64,000 nt of DNA. It comes from Turbatrix aceti. Lineage: Eukaryota; Nematoda; Chromadorea; Rhabditida; Panagrolaimidae. How positions within the stretch are numbered: the stretch's first letter is position 1; the number at the start of each line of letters is the position of its first letter. A program made the translations under genes and the position numbers. The stretch spans positions 8,184,001 to 8,248,000 of the forward strand of contig OZ017766.1 in the NCBI GenBank assembly GCA_963969345.1, given 5' to 3'. The notes under the pieces were generated by a model. The model was given only the letters and a program-made list of their open reading frames with translations, made no database searches and was not told the DNA's origin. Shown one piece after another: positions 23,027-34,557 of the stretch.

Positions 23027-25836
23027 ATGGCAGACGATTGCGTTGACGAAGTAAAAGTCTTCCGCAAAGTCGAAGTCGACGACGACGACGGCATCGCAGC
23101 CGACGGTTCCTCCCAGCAACTGCAAGATGACAAGCAGGAAGTCGCGTACGAAGCAGAGGTCGAGATCGGTGGTGGCTCGGCTTTTCATGCGCCCCAGGCA
23201 GCGACGCCTTCGCTCCTAAATACTCCCCTCGCAAATGTTCAAAGTATTTTTGTAAGTTTTTTGGATGTTTGTTTTTTTTTCTTTCGTGCGCGGGAGTTCC
23301 TGTTTTTTTACGGTTTTTTTTGTTTGGGGGAGTTTCTTTTTTTTGGCAAGGAATTGTTTTCAATTTTTTTCCATGCTTGTTTGTTCTTACAGTAGCTTAC
23401 CTCAAAGACTTGGTTTGTAATTAATCTATCCCAGTAAAGATTTTTTGTTGGCTTTTTTCTTTTGGCAGATTTTCTAACAAATATCATTTCCGTTTGGTCG
23501 AGCACAGAATTTTTTTTCTCGTTTTTTTGCACGTCTTTAACAGAAAAAAATGTGTTTTGGACGTATTTAAAAAGTAATTTTGTAATTATTATATGTACAT
23601 TAAAAAAAACTTTTATGGCAGCACAAAAATTAAAAAGAAAAAAATTTGCTCGTAACAAAAAAATTACGGTAATAAATAATTTTTCATAAAAAGATTTTCT
23701 TTTAAAGTGATCAAATCAAAACAAAAAAAATACGATCGCATTTTTTAAACCGTAATCACGTTATTTTACCTTTACTAATGTTTGATAGATTACGATCTTT
23801 CTGCGGAAACTGTAAAATCGATTTTTTTAGAGTTTCAAATGTTCGAAAAAAATTTGTGGCCGAAATTATATTTTTTTTGTTTTTGGCTTTTTGGCAATTT
23901 TGGTTTGCATGAGCGCACTTGTCCTCAAAATCGGCATATTTGACCAAAGCCCACTCCAGATGTTGCCAGGTGTCGGTCGAAGCCATCGCAGCAGGAGTGA
24001 AAGCAGCCGGCACATGTCTTTGATCTCCGCGCTTTCCAATTTGCTTTTGTATCGATTTACCCCGGTACTTAAAAAACTTTATTTTTTTTTTCAAATTTTC
24101 TAAAAAATGAAAAAAAATTCAAATACATACGGCACTCAATTTTTTTTAATTTAAATTATTTTTTTTCAAAATATTTTTTTTAGTTTTTTTTGCAAAATAA
24201 TTTTTTTCAGTCATCTCCATCACCCTACCTGTCACCGCTGTACCCCTTCGCAGCCCTCACCCTCTCCCCCCACTACCTCGCTCTACAGGCCGGCTTTATG
24301 GCAGCCGCGGCCCAGAGGAATGCCTTTGCCGTCCAGAATCCCGTCCGTCCAGACGCCATGCCTCAGGGCCACCACCAGCACCATCAGCCCCCAGGCGGGA
24401 GCGCAGCATCGACGCCCACGTACAAGACCCGGCCATCGTCGCCTGCTTCATCGACAGGTGGTCCACTCAAGTCTCGATCCAAAGAAAATTCGACTCCGAC
24501 GAGACCCCATATCAAAAAGCCGTTGAACGCGTACATGATGTTCATGAAGGAGACCCGGGCAAAACTCCTCGAAGACGAGGCAAATTCGACGAAACAATCT
24601 TCGGATCTGAATGCCGAGATGGGAAAAATGTGGAACACGATGAGTGACGAACAAAAGCAACCATTCTTCGAAAAGGCCAGGCTGGCGAAGGAAGAACACT
24701 CCAGGATGTACCCGGATTGGTCGGCTAGGGACAATTACGCGATTCACAAGAAAAAGAAGACAAAGAGGATCGAGAGGCTTACTGGTGCGTTTTTTTGGTG
24801 AAAAATTAAATTTTAGTCGACGAATGAAAACTTTTAGAAAATAAAAAAAACATGTTAAAAATTTTTTAGACCATATCAAATCCGATTTTTAGGACAGTAT
24901 TGGATCCACATTTTTTTTGAAATTTTTTAATTTGATTTAACAAAAATTATTTAAATTTAAATTTTTACGATAAATTTCGATTAAAATTTTTTTTGACAAT
25001 TTCTAATCCTTTTTTTCTTAAATTTTGAAATTGTTAACAAATTGAAAAACTAAAAAAACTATTTTGGACTAAATCAAATGCATTTTTTTTATTTTTTGAA
25101 TTTCTAAAAACAAATTTTAAAATAATTTTTTTTTTAAATAAATTTTCGTTGTTGTCGATTCAATTTTTTTTGGAAATTTTTGAAGTTGACAAATTAATTA
25201 ATCAAAAATTTAAACAAAAAAAAACAGATTTTTTAAATTTGTTTTAAACATAAAAAACGAAAACGTTTTTATTAATCAGTTTTAAAATTTAATAACAAAT
25301 TTCCGAAATTCGATTTTTTTTGCGAAACTTAAAATTTCGAATTCATTTTTTGACAAAATTAATTTTTTTTAATTTTTTTCAACAAAAAAAAATTTTATTT
25401 TTAATTGTAAATTACAAAAACTATTTTAGACAACAACGAATCCAAAAAGTGCCGTGCTCGATTTGGCATCGACAACACAGATCAGTGGTGCCGGCACTGC
25501 AAGAGGAAGAAGAAGTGCCTCCTTATCAGCAGCGAAGACTCCCGCGAGTCTTCCACCGAGCGTCCCTCCCCCTCGACGCCGAGTTCCCTCGAACTTCCCG
25601 ACTGCAAGCCCTCCTTCCCCCAGTACCCCCAGGCGTCAGCCGGGACCCTCGGTCAAAATGCCATGTCCGCAGCCGTCCAGCAAATGGCAGCTGCCGCGGC
25701 AATGCCATTCCCAATGTCACCGTACGGAGGCTTCAGCTTTCCCGGTGGATTTGGATTTTCACCTTTTGGATTTGGATACAATCCGGCAGCTAGCACGGCT
25801 CCGCCCAAGGTTACCTCACCGACCCCTCCTTCATAG
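23027..25836 (+). CDS. pop-1: POP-1/TCF-LEF transcription factor
   Basis: Three exons: 23027-23251, 24211-24784, 25430-25836; phases match, 401 residues (C. elegans POP-1 is about 438). The ATG lies just after the acceptor at 23022. The N-terminus ([15 protein letters not shown]) is the acidic beta-catenin-binding region. A Ser/Pro/His-rich linker follows. The HMG box is at about residues 174-247 ([49 protein letters not shown]), with a basic KKKKTKR tail. Exon 3 encodes a C-clamp ([20 protein letters not shown]), a second DNA-contact module that reads helper sites. POP-1 is the nuclear effector of Wnt/beta-catenin asymmetry in nematodes. The C-terminus is Gly/Phe/Pro-rich. The gene uses AATAAA near 26153 as a plausible poly(A) signal. 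Recognition is firm; the internal exon set could miss alternative exons in the 959-nt intron 1. Confidence 0.95.
23870..24065 (-). pseudogene. Coding-like fragment inside pop-1 intron 1, antisense
   Basis: On the minus strand this GC-richer island reads as plausible protein, with [19 protein letters not shown] and Cys/Asn-rich continuation, surrounded by poly-T intron DNA. It has no start, no clear splice sites and no sense-strand fit to pop-1. It may be a stray exon copy or chance. I do not recognise it. Confidence 0.25.
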
Positions 25837-28415
25837 CAGCCGCCGCCGTCGCAGCAGCAGCGGGTGTTTGTCATTCGTAATTACTATTATGAGTCTGACC
25901 ACCCGCAATATTATTACACATTACTTATTACTAATACAAACAAAAAACAACATAATGAACGCTTTGCCTGACCTGGGGCTGGCCTAGCCCCCCAAAACAA
26001 TTTTTTTTTCTTCATATTACTCCTCCTCCTCCGGCGATACGTGTACGTCTACCGTTCCTGTTGCGCGCCCCCTTCTTCCTGCACTCGGGCTAGTGCCTCC
26101 TTGATTGCGCACTATTTTTGTATTACTAGATAGTCTGGTGTTGCTAGAATTGAAATAAATACCCTTTGACGCGTATGTATTTGACGGCAGAAATCTGTGT
26201 GTGGTTTAGGTGCCGGGTCCGATTCAGTGAAAAAAAAACTTACATATGTAACTTTGGTAAAAAATACAAAATTTGTTCCAAAACTTGGAAAAGTTGATTT
26301 TTTCATTTTTTTTTTAATTTATTTTGTAGATACATTCTGTTTTCTGACAAAAAAATTAATGACTGAAGTTTTTTGAGTTGCAAAAGAATGATTAGATGAA
26401 GAGTTTTCAAAGATCCAATTTAAAAAAATTTTTTTGCGAAAAGGTCCAAAAAACGTCACAAACGATCGTTGCCTTTTTACGTGTTTGAAAATTTGATGAC
26501 AAAAAAATGCGGGTTGGCTCGTTTTTGAATTTAGAAAATTTGTTTACCGTTTCGTACTTTGACAAATTTTCAAAATTCAAAAACAAGTCATCCCGTATTT
26601 TTTTGGTCAACAAATTTTCAATTTTTGCTTCGAAAACTAAGCGATTCTATAATTTTTTGGCGCTCCAAAAAATATGTTTTAGTCCAATTTTTTTCGGCGC
26701 GCAAAAAAAGTTCCCTCGTTAATTAACTAAGAATTTGAACAAAAAAGTAATTCTACTTTTTTTATTTACTTTTTCAAAAATTTAGCAATTTTTAATTATA
26801 TTTTATATGTATGTATTTTTCTTACGTTTTTTTTGAGAAATGACGTACTAATATGTTTTTGGAAAAAAAAATTCATTGAAAACTCTGAACAAAATCACAA
26901 AAAACGAGCTTGTACAAAACCGTGGGGTGCGTCTGAAAATTCATTCATTCCCACGTTGCCAAATGTAAACAAGGAAACTTTATTATCAATTTGGACCCCC
27001 CTATCATCGAAAAAAAACTCAGGTGAACGTTTAAAGATTTCCTGTATAATTTAACGATTCGTGCAAAATTGCCAGACACGTTGTGCTTTGATCTTGCCGA
27101 TTTTTTGCTCGATGATAAATATATTTGATGAACTTAACTAGACTAGACAAATGTTAATTGTCTATGCCAGGGGCTTCATAATATAAAGTACGATGCTACG
27201 ATACCTGCCCTCAACTTGCGACATGACTGACAATCAACGTGAAAAAAAGCAAAGAAAAAAGAGAGTCAGTTTTTACTCTTTGACCTGAGGATAAAAATAT
27301 GTATCTTTCCTCTCTTTTTTTTACACAAGAAAAAGAAATAAGTGCACTGAATTGTTCAACAACGTCCTCAACAACAAGTTTGTAAATATGCACTTCCTGC
27401 TGTAATAGTCTTGCAAAAATAGGTATATGCTAAAACATAAGATCGCGTGTTCCGTACACACGTGAACACGTGAACGCAAAAAAAGTTGGTTGCTACGAGT
27501 AAACCATGCGGCACTAATTTAATCTCGATATTCCATTTTCTTTCCGGTTCAACGCACCCTGTATGTAGTACGACCGTGAATTAAGAAAGTTGTTGACAGC
27601 TCCAGTCTCACGTGTTCGAAACCAATCGCTCGACCGATGAAAAAAAAAAGATGAAAAAAAAAGTTGTATCGAAGACAAGAAAGATCCCGATGTGTGAGCC
27701 ACCTCGGCGCACTGATAAACACGAGGAGCCTTGGTTCGTCTTTCTTCAAAACAGGCTTGTTTTCGGTTGTCGTTCTCTCGCGGGCAGCGTGCTTTCATGA
27801 TTTTTGATCTGCACGCGGCAAAGGTGAGCGGTGAGCGGTGAGCGATGAGCACAGGTGATCAAAATACGCGGATGTGCAGTGCTGCACTTTTTGATCGGAC
27901 CTCGATGATGTAGTGTCTTTCTTCTTTTGTTGACTGTTTATCTATCCGCGAAGAGACGACTGAAGACGAGCCAGCCAGCATTTGCGTACGTACTAAGTAA
28001 GAACCCACGAGGTGCAGCCCGAAAGTGCAGGTAAGTGACGTGTGTGCGTGCCTTGTAACGTACCTCGATGGCTGTCTGCCAGCAAGGAGCCAGGAAGCTT
28101 AGCAGGGGAACCGAGACCGCAAAAACGACCGCCCCTCGTCCTCGTCCTCGTCGGTGCTTGCATCATCATCGCCCGCCGCCGACGACGACGACTGGACCCT
28201 TCTCGACTAGCAAAGACGCCACGACGCTGACGTGCGCGCACACGCCTGTTCGATGCTCCCGAGACAGAAGGGGGGGGGGGGAGGGGAGGGGCGGCGTTAT
28301 AAAGGGGTCAGCGAGACGGCAGGTGATCGCAAAACACCACGCTGCTACCGCTTCACCGGACGAGACTTTTTCTTGATCGTCGTCTGTCTCGTGGTTATTG
28401 TTGGGTGGATTGACG
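25837..28415. other. pop-1 3' flank to beta-lactamase-like promoter
   Basis: No gene supported. It starts with pop-1 3' UTR (AATAAATACC near 26153) and continues as AT-rich DNA. It ends in a GC-rich, CG-containing island (about 27960-28330, with a G-run near 28271-28280) just before the next start codon. Confidence 0.55.
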
Positions 28416-30251
28416 ATGGCTTATTCCGTCTTCATCGCTATCGTAGCTGCTTTTCTCAGCGCTTATGCCGGCTATCGTCGCTGGCAGCATCGAAGTCGAC
28501 GGCGCAAGCCTGTTGCCGTCGGTGGATTTGTCAAGTCGGGATTTGAAAAAGTCCTTGAAGCATTCAAGTTTGTTTTTTTTTTGCAGTTTTTACAAAAGTT
28601 TCGATGCCAAAAAAGCACAGAAGACTTTTTCACGTTCTACAAATCGTTGATGGTTGGCAAAATAAATATTATATTTTGTGCCACACAGGTGTCAGGGGTC
28701 AGCGCGGTCACCTCACCTTTGCAATTCAGTTTTTTTTATAAAAAAACTTTCGTAATTTGTTTTCACCAAACATAATAATGTTCCACTGAAGCCAAAATTA
28801 TAATAGCAAATGATGGCAAATCTGCAAAAATGCCATTCTCTGACATCATTTGCACAAAACTATACCAGGTGACGGTGCATCAAGCGGATTAAATCCGACA
28901 AAATGTGTGTGTTTTTTTGCAACTAGTATCAACGTCAGTGGAAGTGGTGTTTGGTTTGTAAACGAACGCGGTGTGCAAGAAAATTGTCCGCACGTGGAAG
29001 TTTACACTTCTGATCACTTTAAAAATAGTAACCAACTTCCAATAAAAAAAAACTTGGTTTAGAAAGAACCTTGAAAATGGCTTGGAACCCGCCGGAGCAG
29101 CATTTTCGGTTTACCATAAAAATGAATTGGTCGTCGACCTCTACGGCGGATATGCCGACGCAGCCTCCGGCACGCTTTGGCAGAAAGACACACTCGCAGT
29201 CATTTTTTCGTGCACAAAAGCGGTTTCTTCGCTGTGCATTGCTTTGCTCGTTGATCGGGGACACCTGGCTTACGATAGACTTCTCGTCGATTTACCGTGG
29301 CCTGAATTTGGAAAACACGGCAAGAATACGATCACCGTTAATGACGTGTTAAATCATCGAGCTGGACTCGCGTATTTCGACGCTCCTATCACGGAAAAGG
29401 CTGCAAAGGATCACAGACTGATGTCAAAGTTGATCGAGAATGAAGCACCAAAGTGGTCACCTGGCACCTGTACGGCTTATCATCCGGTCACCTTTGGATG
29501 GATTGTGGATCAGATTGTCCGACGCGCGGATCCCCAGCGACGATCGTTGGGACAATTCTTCAGGGAGGAAATTCAGGCTAAATTTGGCCTCGATGTCCAC
29601 ATTGGACTGCCTCGCAAGGACGCTCCCAGGGTAGCCACAATCTCTCAACCCTCTTTTCCCCGCCGGGTACTGTCATCTGTCTTTCGTCCGGATGATCTCA
29701 AGGATGTTTTACGTTTTCTCATCGACCTGGCCACCAACGGACCCGTCGCAAAAACTGAATTGAATCCTTCGTGGCTGAGGTTTGACATGGTACGCCACAT
29801 TTTTGTCCATGTTTTCCGTTTAAAAACCACATTTTAGAAATTAACATTAAATAATCCCGAATACTACGCACTCGAGCAAGGCGCGCTGATGGGCATCGCG
29901 ACAGCCCGGGACCTCGCCCGTCTCTTTGACCTCACTTTTCTCCAAAACAAGCTCTTCTCACCAGAGAGCAAAATTCTCAACCGTCTGAAAAAGCCCATGT
30001 CCGTCGAGTCAGACGTGCTGCAAGGCGTGACCATTCCCCGAGGACATGGATTTACCTTTACGCCCAGAAGACATCATTCGTCGACGCTGCAACTCATTGG
30101 CCATTCGGGTTACGGTGGACAGAATGTTCGCTACGACGCAGACACTGAATTGGCGTTTGCGTACGTCAGCAACGGCCTGAAGGGCCCCTACGGAGATCTC
30201 GTACCGACATACCGTAACCTCGTTGACGCTATTTACAATTGCGTAGGCTGA
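28416..30251 (+). CDS. Beta-lactamase-domain (LACT-type) serine hydrolase
   Basis: Three exons: 28416-28567, 29063-29789, 29838-30251; phases match, 430 residues. An N-terminal hydrophobic segment (MAYSVFIAIVAAFLSAYAG) followed by Arg-rich residues suggests a signal anchor. The domain is of the class C beta-lactamase/esterase type found in animal LACT proteins: GAAFSVYHKNELVVDLYGGYAD, the nucleophile motif SCTK (S100-x-x-K103), NHRAGL, the YHP motif (Y190) in place of YxN, and C-terminal HSGYGGQ. Such animal proteins are thought to be esterases or peptidases, not antibiotic-resistance enzymes; the substrate is unknown. The donor of intron 1 is GTTTGT. The 3' end converges on the chemoreceptor gene, with 121 bp between stop codons. 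Confidence 0.88.
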
Positions 30252-30372
30252 GATCTAATTTAGCTGTTTAAATATGAATATAGTTCTTCTCGGAAAACAA
30301 TGCTTCTCCATTGTTGGTTCATCATAAAAAAACTTGAGAAACACGAAAGAAATGCACTTTGGCCAACAGTAG

Positions 30373-31748
30373 TCAAGGATCCCAAGACCTGGCCTCGGGA
30401 GTGATGCGTCTCTGACAGTGCCACAGCTTACGATACATGTCAAAGTACTCCTTGCCCTCGAGTGTTATGTGAGCAACCTCGCAGTAGCTGTGTGCCGGCT
30501 CCGCAGGTCGTTTGTGCCAGTGCATGCGAAAGAAGGACGCATGCGGAATTGAACGTTTTCCCAGATTTCGAAGACACATCCAAGCCAGGTACTTTCTTCT
30601 GAATACCTTGTTCTGCCAAGTCCAGGAAAGTATCGCAGCAATTGAATATGCACTGAGAAGGATGTTTGAAAACTCCTGGAACGTGCTTAACTGTATTTTT
30701 GGTCCACAAAAGTAGACGACCAACCCTAATGATACTGTTAGCATGACTGTCGATGGGAAGCCAGTGATTAACGTCGCTAAGGACCACCTCGAGCACTCCA
30801 GCGAAGAACGTTACGACAGATGAACTCAACAAACTCCGTGCCAGCGTGCGTTTTTCGTCAAAGTTGTACTTTTCACCGATGGTACACGAGCCAGAAGGCA
30901 GGTATAGGTTTTTTCTTCGAATGTGCACAGCAACAAGGAAGAGACTGCTCACAACGCAGGCTACCGACATGACTGACAGAAGTTGGGAGAATACGTGATT
31001 GCTGGAGACAAAACTGGCAACGGTACAGGTGTTGTCGTCCGACGTGAGAAATAGCACCCCCGCGGAGAGCGGTATGATAATCCACTGAAAGTTGACTTCT
31101 TTGCATAAACACTTTTCTCGGACAATGGGGTGTTCAAGAGTGAGAAACTCACAGGTAAAAGCGCCCAGAACAAAGCAGAAGACAATGTAGAAACCCGGTA
31201 GTCTTCGTCACCGCTGATCTCTTCGGTCACCTTTTCAAAGGTTACGGTGGTGAGAAGAAAAATTACGATGCTCAGAGGAACGATTATGGACTGAGTGTTG
31301 ATGTAGCAGAACAAACTGCTTTGCAAAAAACTGCACTGTGAGGTCTGTAATTTTTTTCTTACACGTTTTTTGTGCTTGTGTTTGTAGAACTTACAAAGTC
31401 CATAAATGCCAAGGCGAAGAAAATAAAGGCACGAACTACAATGAAGACATCCAGTACAAAAATGGCAGCGATGAGCGAAACGACTATGGATCGCAGGTGA
31501 AGTGGACGTGCCTGAAGAAGAATCATGATTGAAAAAACTCGGAAGAAGTCAACTTCACGTACACTCATTCGGATACAGTAATGCAGAGTCGCACCGAGGA
31601 ATAAGAAGTTAATAGACGCTAACAGCACTGCGATGGCTCTCATGATGACAACAATCGGCGTCGAGTATTCATCGGCGACCAGAAGGCACTTGGAAAATTT
31701 GGCAGTTGTGAAGGACTCATCTTCGATGAACAGAAGACCCCGATCCAT
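30373..31748 (-). CDS. Nematode seven-helix chemoreceptor (Sra/Srab/Sre-like)
   Basis: Exons on the minus strand: 31748-31395, 31344-31153, 31084-30835, 30746-30373; 389 residues. Hydrophobic helices are spread along the whole length (for example IIVPLSIVIFLLTTV and VMSVACVVSSLFLVAV). The motif EKYNFDEKRTLAR before helix 6 and a final helix followed by a basic WQNKVFRRKY tail are typical of the Sra/Sre receptor superfamily. Such receptors act in chemosensory neuron cilia. The last intron (30834-30747, 88 nt, GTTTGT...CGACAG) is inferred because the frame must change by one here. It is unusually coding-like and lacks a T-rich tract, so a frameshift or pseudogene is the alternative. Exact subfamily not decided. 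Confidence 0.65.
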
Positions 31749-33039
31749 TTCTTAAAGATGTTGAACGATGTTTTGAATAAGTGTGAAAATGCCGTGTGCG
31801 CAACCGCGGCAATAGCGCAAGTGTTGAATTAGGTTGAACGCCGGCACATTCAAAGGCACCGCGGCACTGACTGCGACGTTAGGACACGCATGTTTGTTCC
31901 TGCAAGGACCGATGTGAGAGGTAGTGTCGAGAGTTGCACCCGAACGGAAGAAGAAAAAAGAAAAAGGAAAAAAATTGGCGTGTAGGAGGAGTTAATATAC
32001 AAACTGGGTACGTAACACGATACGGTACGTTAAAACATTAAATATTTACAAAAAATGTTTAGCAAGAACACAAACACGAACACAAACAATATGTAAAAAA
32101 AATTACTGGCATGCGTTGCAAAGCGCGTCAGCGTTTTCGCTAATTATGTATGTACTAATTGAAGCAAATATGTATGTGTACCTGGTCGTCAGCCAGGTAA
32201 AGCATCAACTTATTTACATACCCAAAACCACATTTTTTAAATAAAATATTTGTCATTGGCACATAAATTTTTGGATGCCAATGGAAGGGTAAACAAGTTG
32301 TCTACAAAAGTAAGTTTTTTTCTCACTTACTCAGGTGAAGAACGAACGAGACCGTGACCCTCGGCTACCGGCAAGGTGAATGCATGCAGACTGAACAAAA
32401 AGTTGCATGTTAAGAAAAAAGTCAATTACTAATAGACCAGACCGCCAGGTACAAAATGAGATTGAAGAAAAAGCACGCAGTTCAGAAAATGACATGTAAG
32501 GGTATGCTTACCTCAAATCTTGGAAACAGTGCTCAATGTTGTGTTTCTGGCATCATCAGTAACCCCTGTGATTAGAAAAAAAAAGACCAACTCCGTCATA
32601 CTTGGATAATGATGACCTGTGCAATGGACAATGATTAGAGGTGCACATTTTTTTAAACATAAAAAGCAAGTCACTTCATCAATTCCCAACTCAACTCATT
32701 ACTAATTAGCACATATTTATGTACATGTATGTATGTATGTGCGCACAAAGTTAGTTAGCTGTTGTGCACTGGTTGGTTGACGCATGACGTGTCCTTTTCT
32801 CATCCAAATATATACTAGTAGTAACCATATCAAAATATTATCAAATTACGGAAGCAGACGGATAAAAAATTACTCATGAGTACGAAAAACCGTTTCAAAT
32901 GACAGGCTTCAAAAAAAGAATTTTAGAAATGATTTGATCGGCAAGCTCTCTTTTTCGAAAAATAGCAAATAACTTTTATCAACATTAGCAAAAAAAAATG
33001 TAAGAAGTTTGGCGACGTTTATTCGCAGATTTGGGAAGT
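31749..33039. other. Intergenic, upstream of the chemoreceptor
   Basis: No gene seen. Contains a GTAT tetranucleotide run (about 32725-32742). The sequence is otherwise ordinary AT-rich DNA that should include the chemoreceptor promoter. Confidence 0.5.
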
Positions 33040-33476
33040 TTTGTTCGAGAAATCGAACAAACGCGAACATTTTTGTCAGTGTTCGCGAACGAACACGAAC
33101 AAACAACGAACAGATTTTTAGCATATTTTATACAAAATTTTGTCTAAACTGGGCATAAAAACGTAAATTTCGGTACCATGCGTTTTCACGTTTTTGGTGA
33201 CAGTTTTCCAACACTTTTTATTGCCAAAGGAAATGGACACTATTTGTCATTTTTGGAAAAATAACATCAATTTCGGCATCATTAAACTGATTTTACCTAA
33301 ATTTTTGTTCGTTTTATCTGTTCGGAAAATTTATCTTTGTTTGCGAACAAACTCGAACAAAGCAAATACGTTCTCGAACAAACACGAACGCAAAAATTTG
33401 AATTTGTTCGCGAACGAACGCGAACGCAAAAATTTGAATTTGTTCGCGAACGAACACAAATGTTTGCCCCTTTCTG
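33040..33476. mobile_element. hAT-type MITE, copy 6 (left end lost)
   Basis: Starts inside the element at TTGTTCGAGAAATCGAACAAACGCG and continues through the shared core to a decayed right end (TTTGCCCCTTTCTGG). It carries a duplicated GTTCGCGAACGAAC block with AAAAATTTGAATTTGTTCGC. No target duplication remains. Confidence 0.8.
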
Positions 33477-33910
33477 GTGCAGATGTTTGCGTGCATGAAT
33501 TCCGAGAACAAGATTTAGGCACAAAAATACGGAAGGGGATCGTAAACGCAAAAAAAACGGGTTTATATCCCAAAAATGACAAAAAAAATAAAACCTGGTC
33601 GAAAAACGAACTTGGTCAAAAACATTTTTGCCTGTTTGCATCTCAAATCAGTTTTTGATAAAACATCAAATTCAATTTGTGGTAAATTTTGTCCTAAAAA
33701 TCTGTAAAAACTTGTTACCCAAATTTCATAAAAATCAGCGACCAAAAAATATCATTTTTAGTTTCGCTAAAAACTAAAGTACAAACTATGCTAAATTGAA
33801 TAATTTCAATGTGGGCATAATTTAATTTTATTCCAGCAAACCGAACGAACGTAAGTGGTATTATACCTCGTAAAACATACTCAATTATCAGCGCGCGTTT
33901 TTTTGCCGGG

Positions 33911-34351
33911 CAGAGATGGCAAAAAAGTGATCTGATGGGTTTGATCGCGTACTTTTCACAACCAATTGAAATGAAGTAATGCAAAGTTATAGTGCCAAGG
34001 GTAGTAATTACATTTGAGATATTATAATTTGCTTAGCGCATTAATTGGCATAATGACGCGCGCCGTAATTAACGTTTTTTAAACTTTAAAAATTTTATTT
34101 CTCAAAAACTACTGCACTTTTTGAAACGGATGGCATATCATTCGACTCAGTTTTTCATGGGCAATTTTATAAAAATATAAAAAGGATAGTTCACGATTTA
34201 AAATAATGCCGAAATAAAAAGTGCCATTTTGACATTATAATATCTCAAATGTAATTACTATCCTTGGCACTATAACTTTGCATTACTTCATTTCAATTGG
34301 TTGTGAAAAGTACGCGATCAAACCCATCAGATCACTTTTTTGCCATCTCTG
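33911..34351. mobile_element. Second hAT-type MITE family
   Basis: A 441-bp element with terminal inverted repeats of about 120-130 bp starting CAGAGATGGCAAAAAAGTGA. Perfect 8-bp target duplication TTGCCGGG at 33903-33910 and 34352-34359. The arms differ at only a few bases, suggesting fairly recent insertion. No transposase. Short frames reading outward from both arms are mirror images of each other, not genes. Confidence 0.93.
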
Positions 34352-34557
34352 TTGCCGGGCAGTTTTTTTTTTCAAAAATCCCAGAAAAAAAGCCATAAAA
34401 CATTCGTCGCACAATGCCAAGGAATTTTGCAGTCTCTCGCGTGTTTACACAGATTACTCACCTCTTTTGGCTTACATCATCTCCGCACCGAGGCTGCTTT
34501 TGTCCCAGACGTTCAATTGTCTATTCTCTTTCACATTCACTGCCTAGGATTACGAAG

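Noticed and set aside
33715..34547. Two mirror-image frames beginning MHYFISIGCEKYAIK
   Set aside because: They are the two inverted arms of a MITE read outward, not a gene pair.
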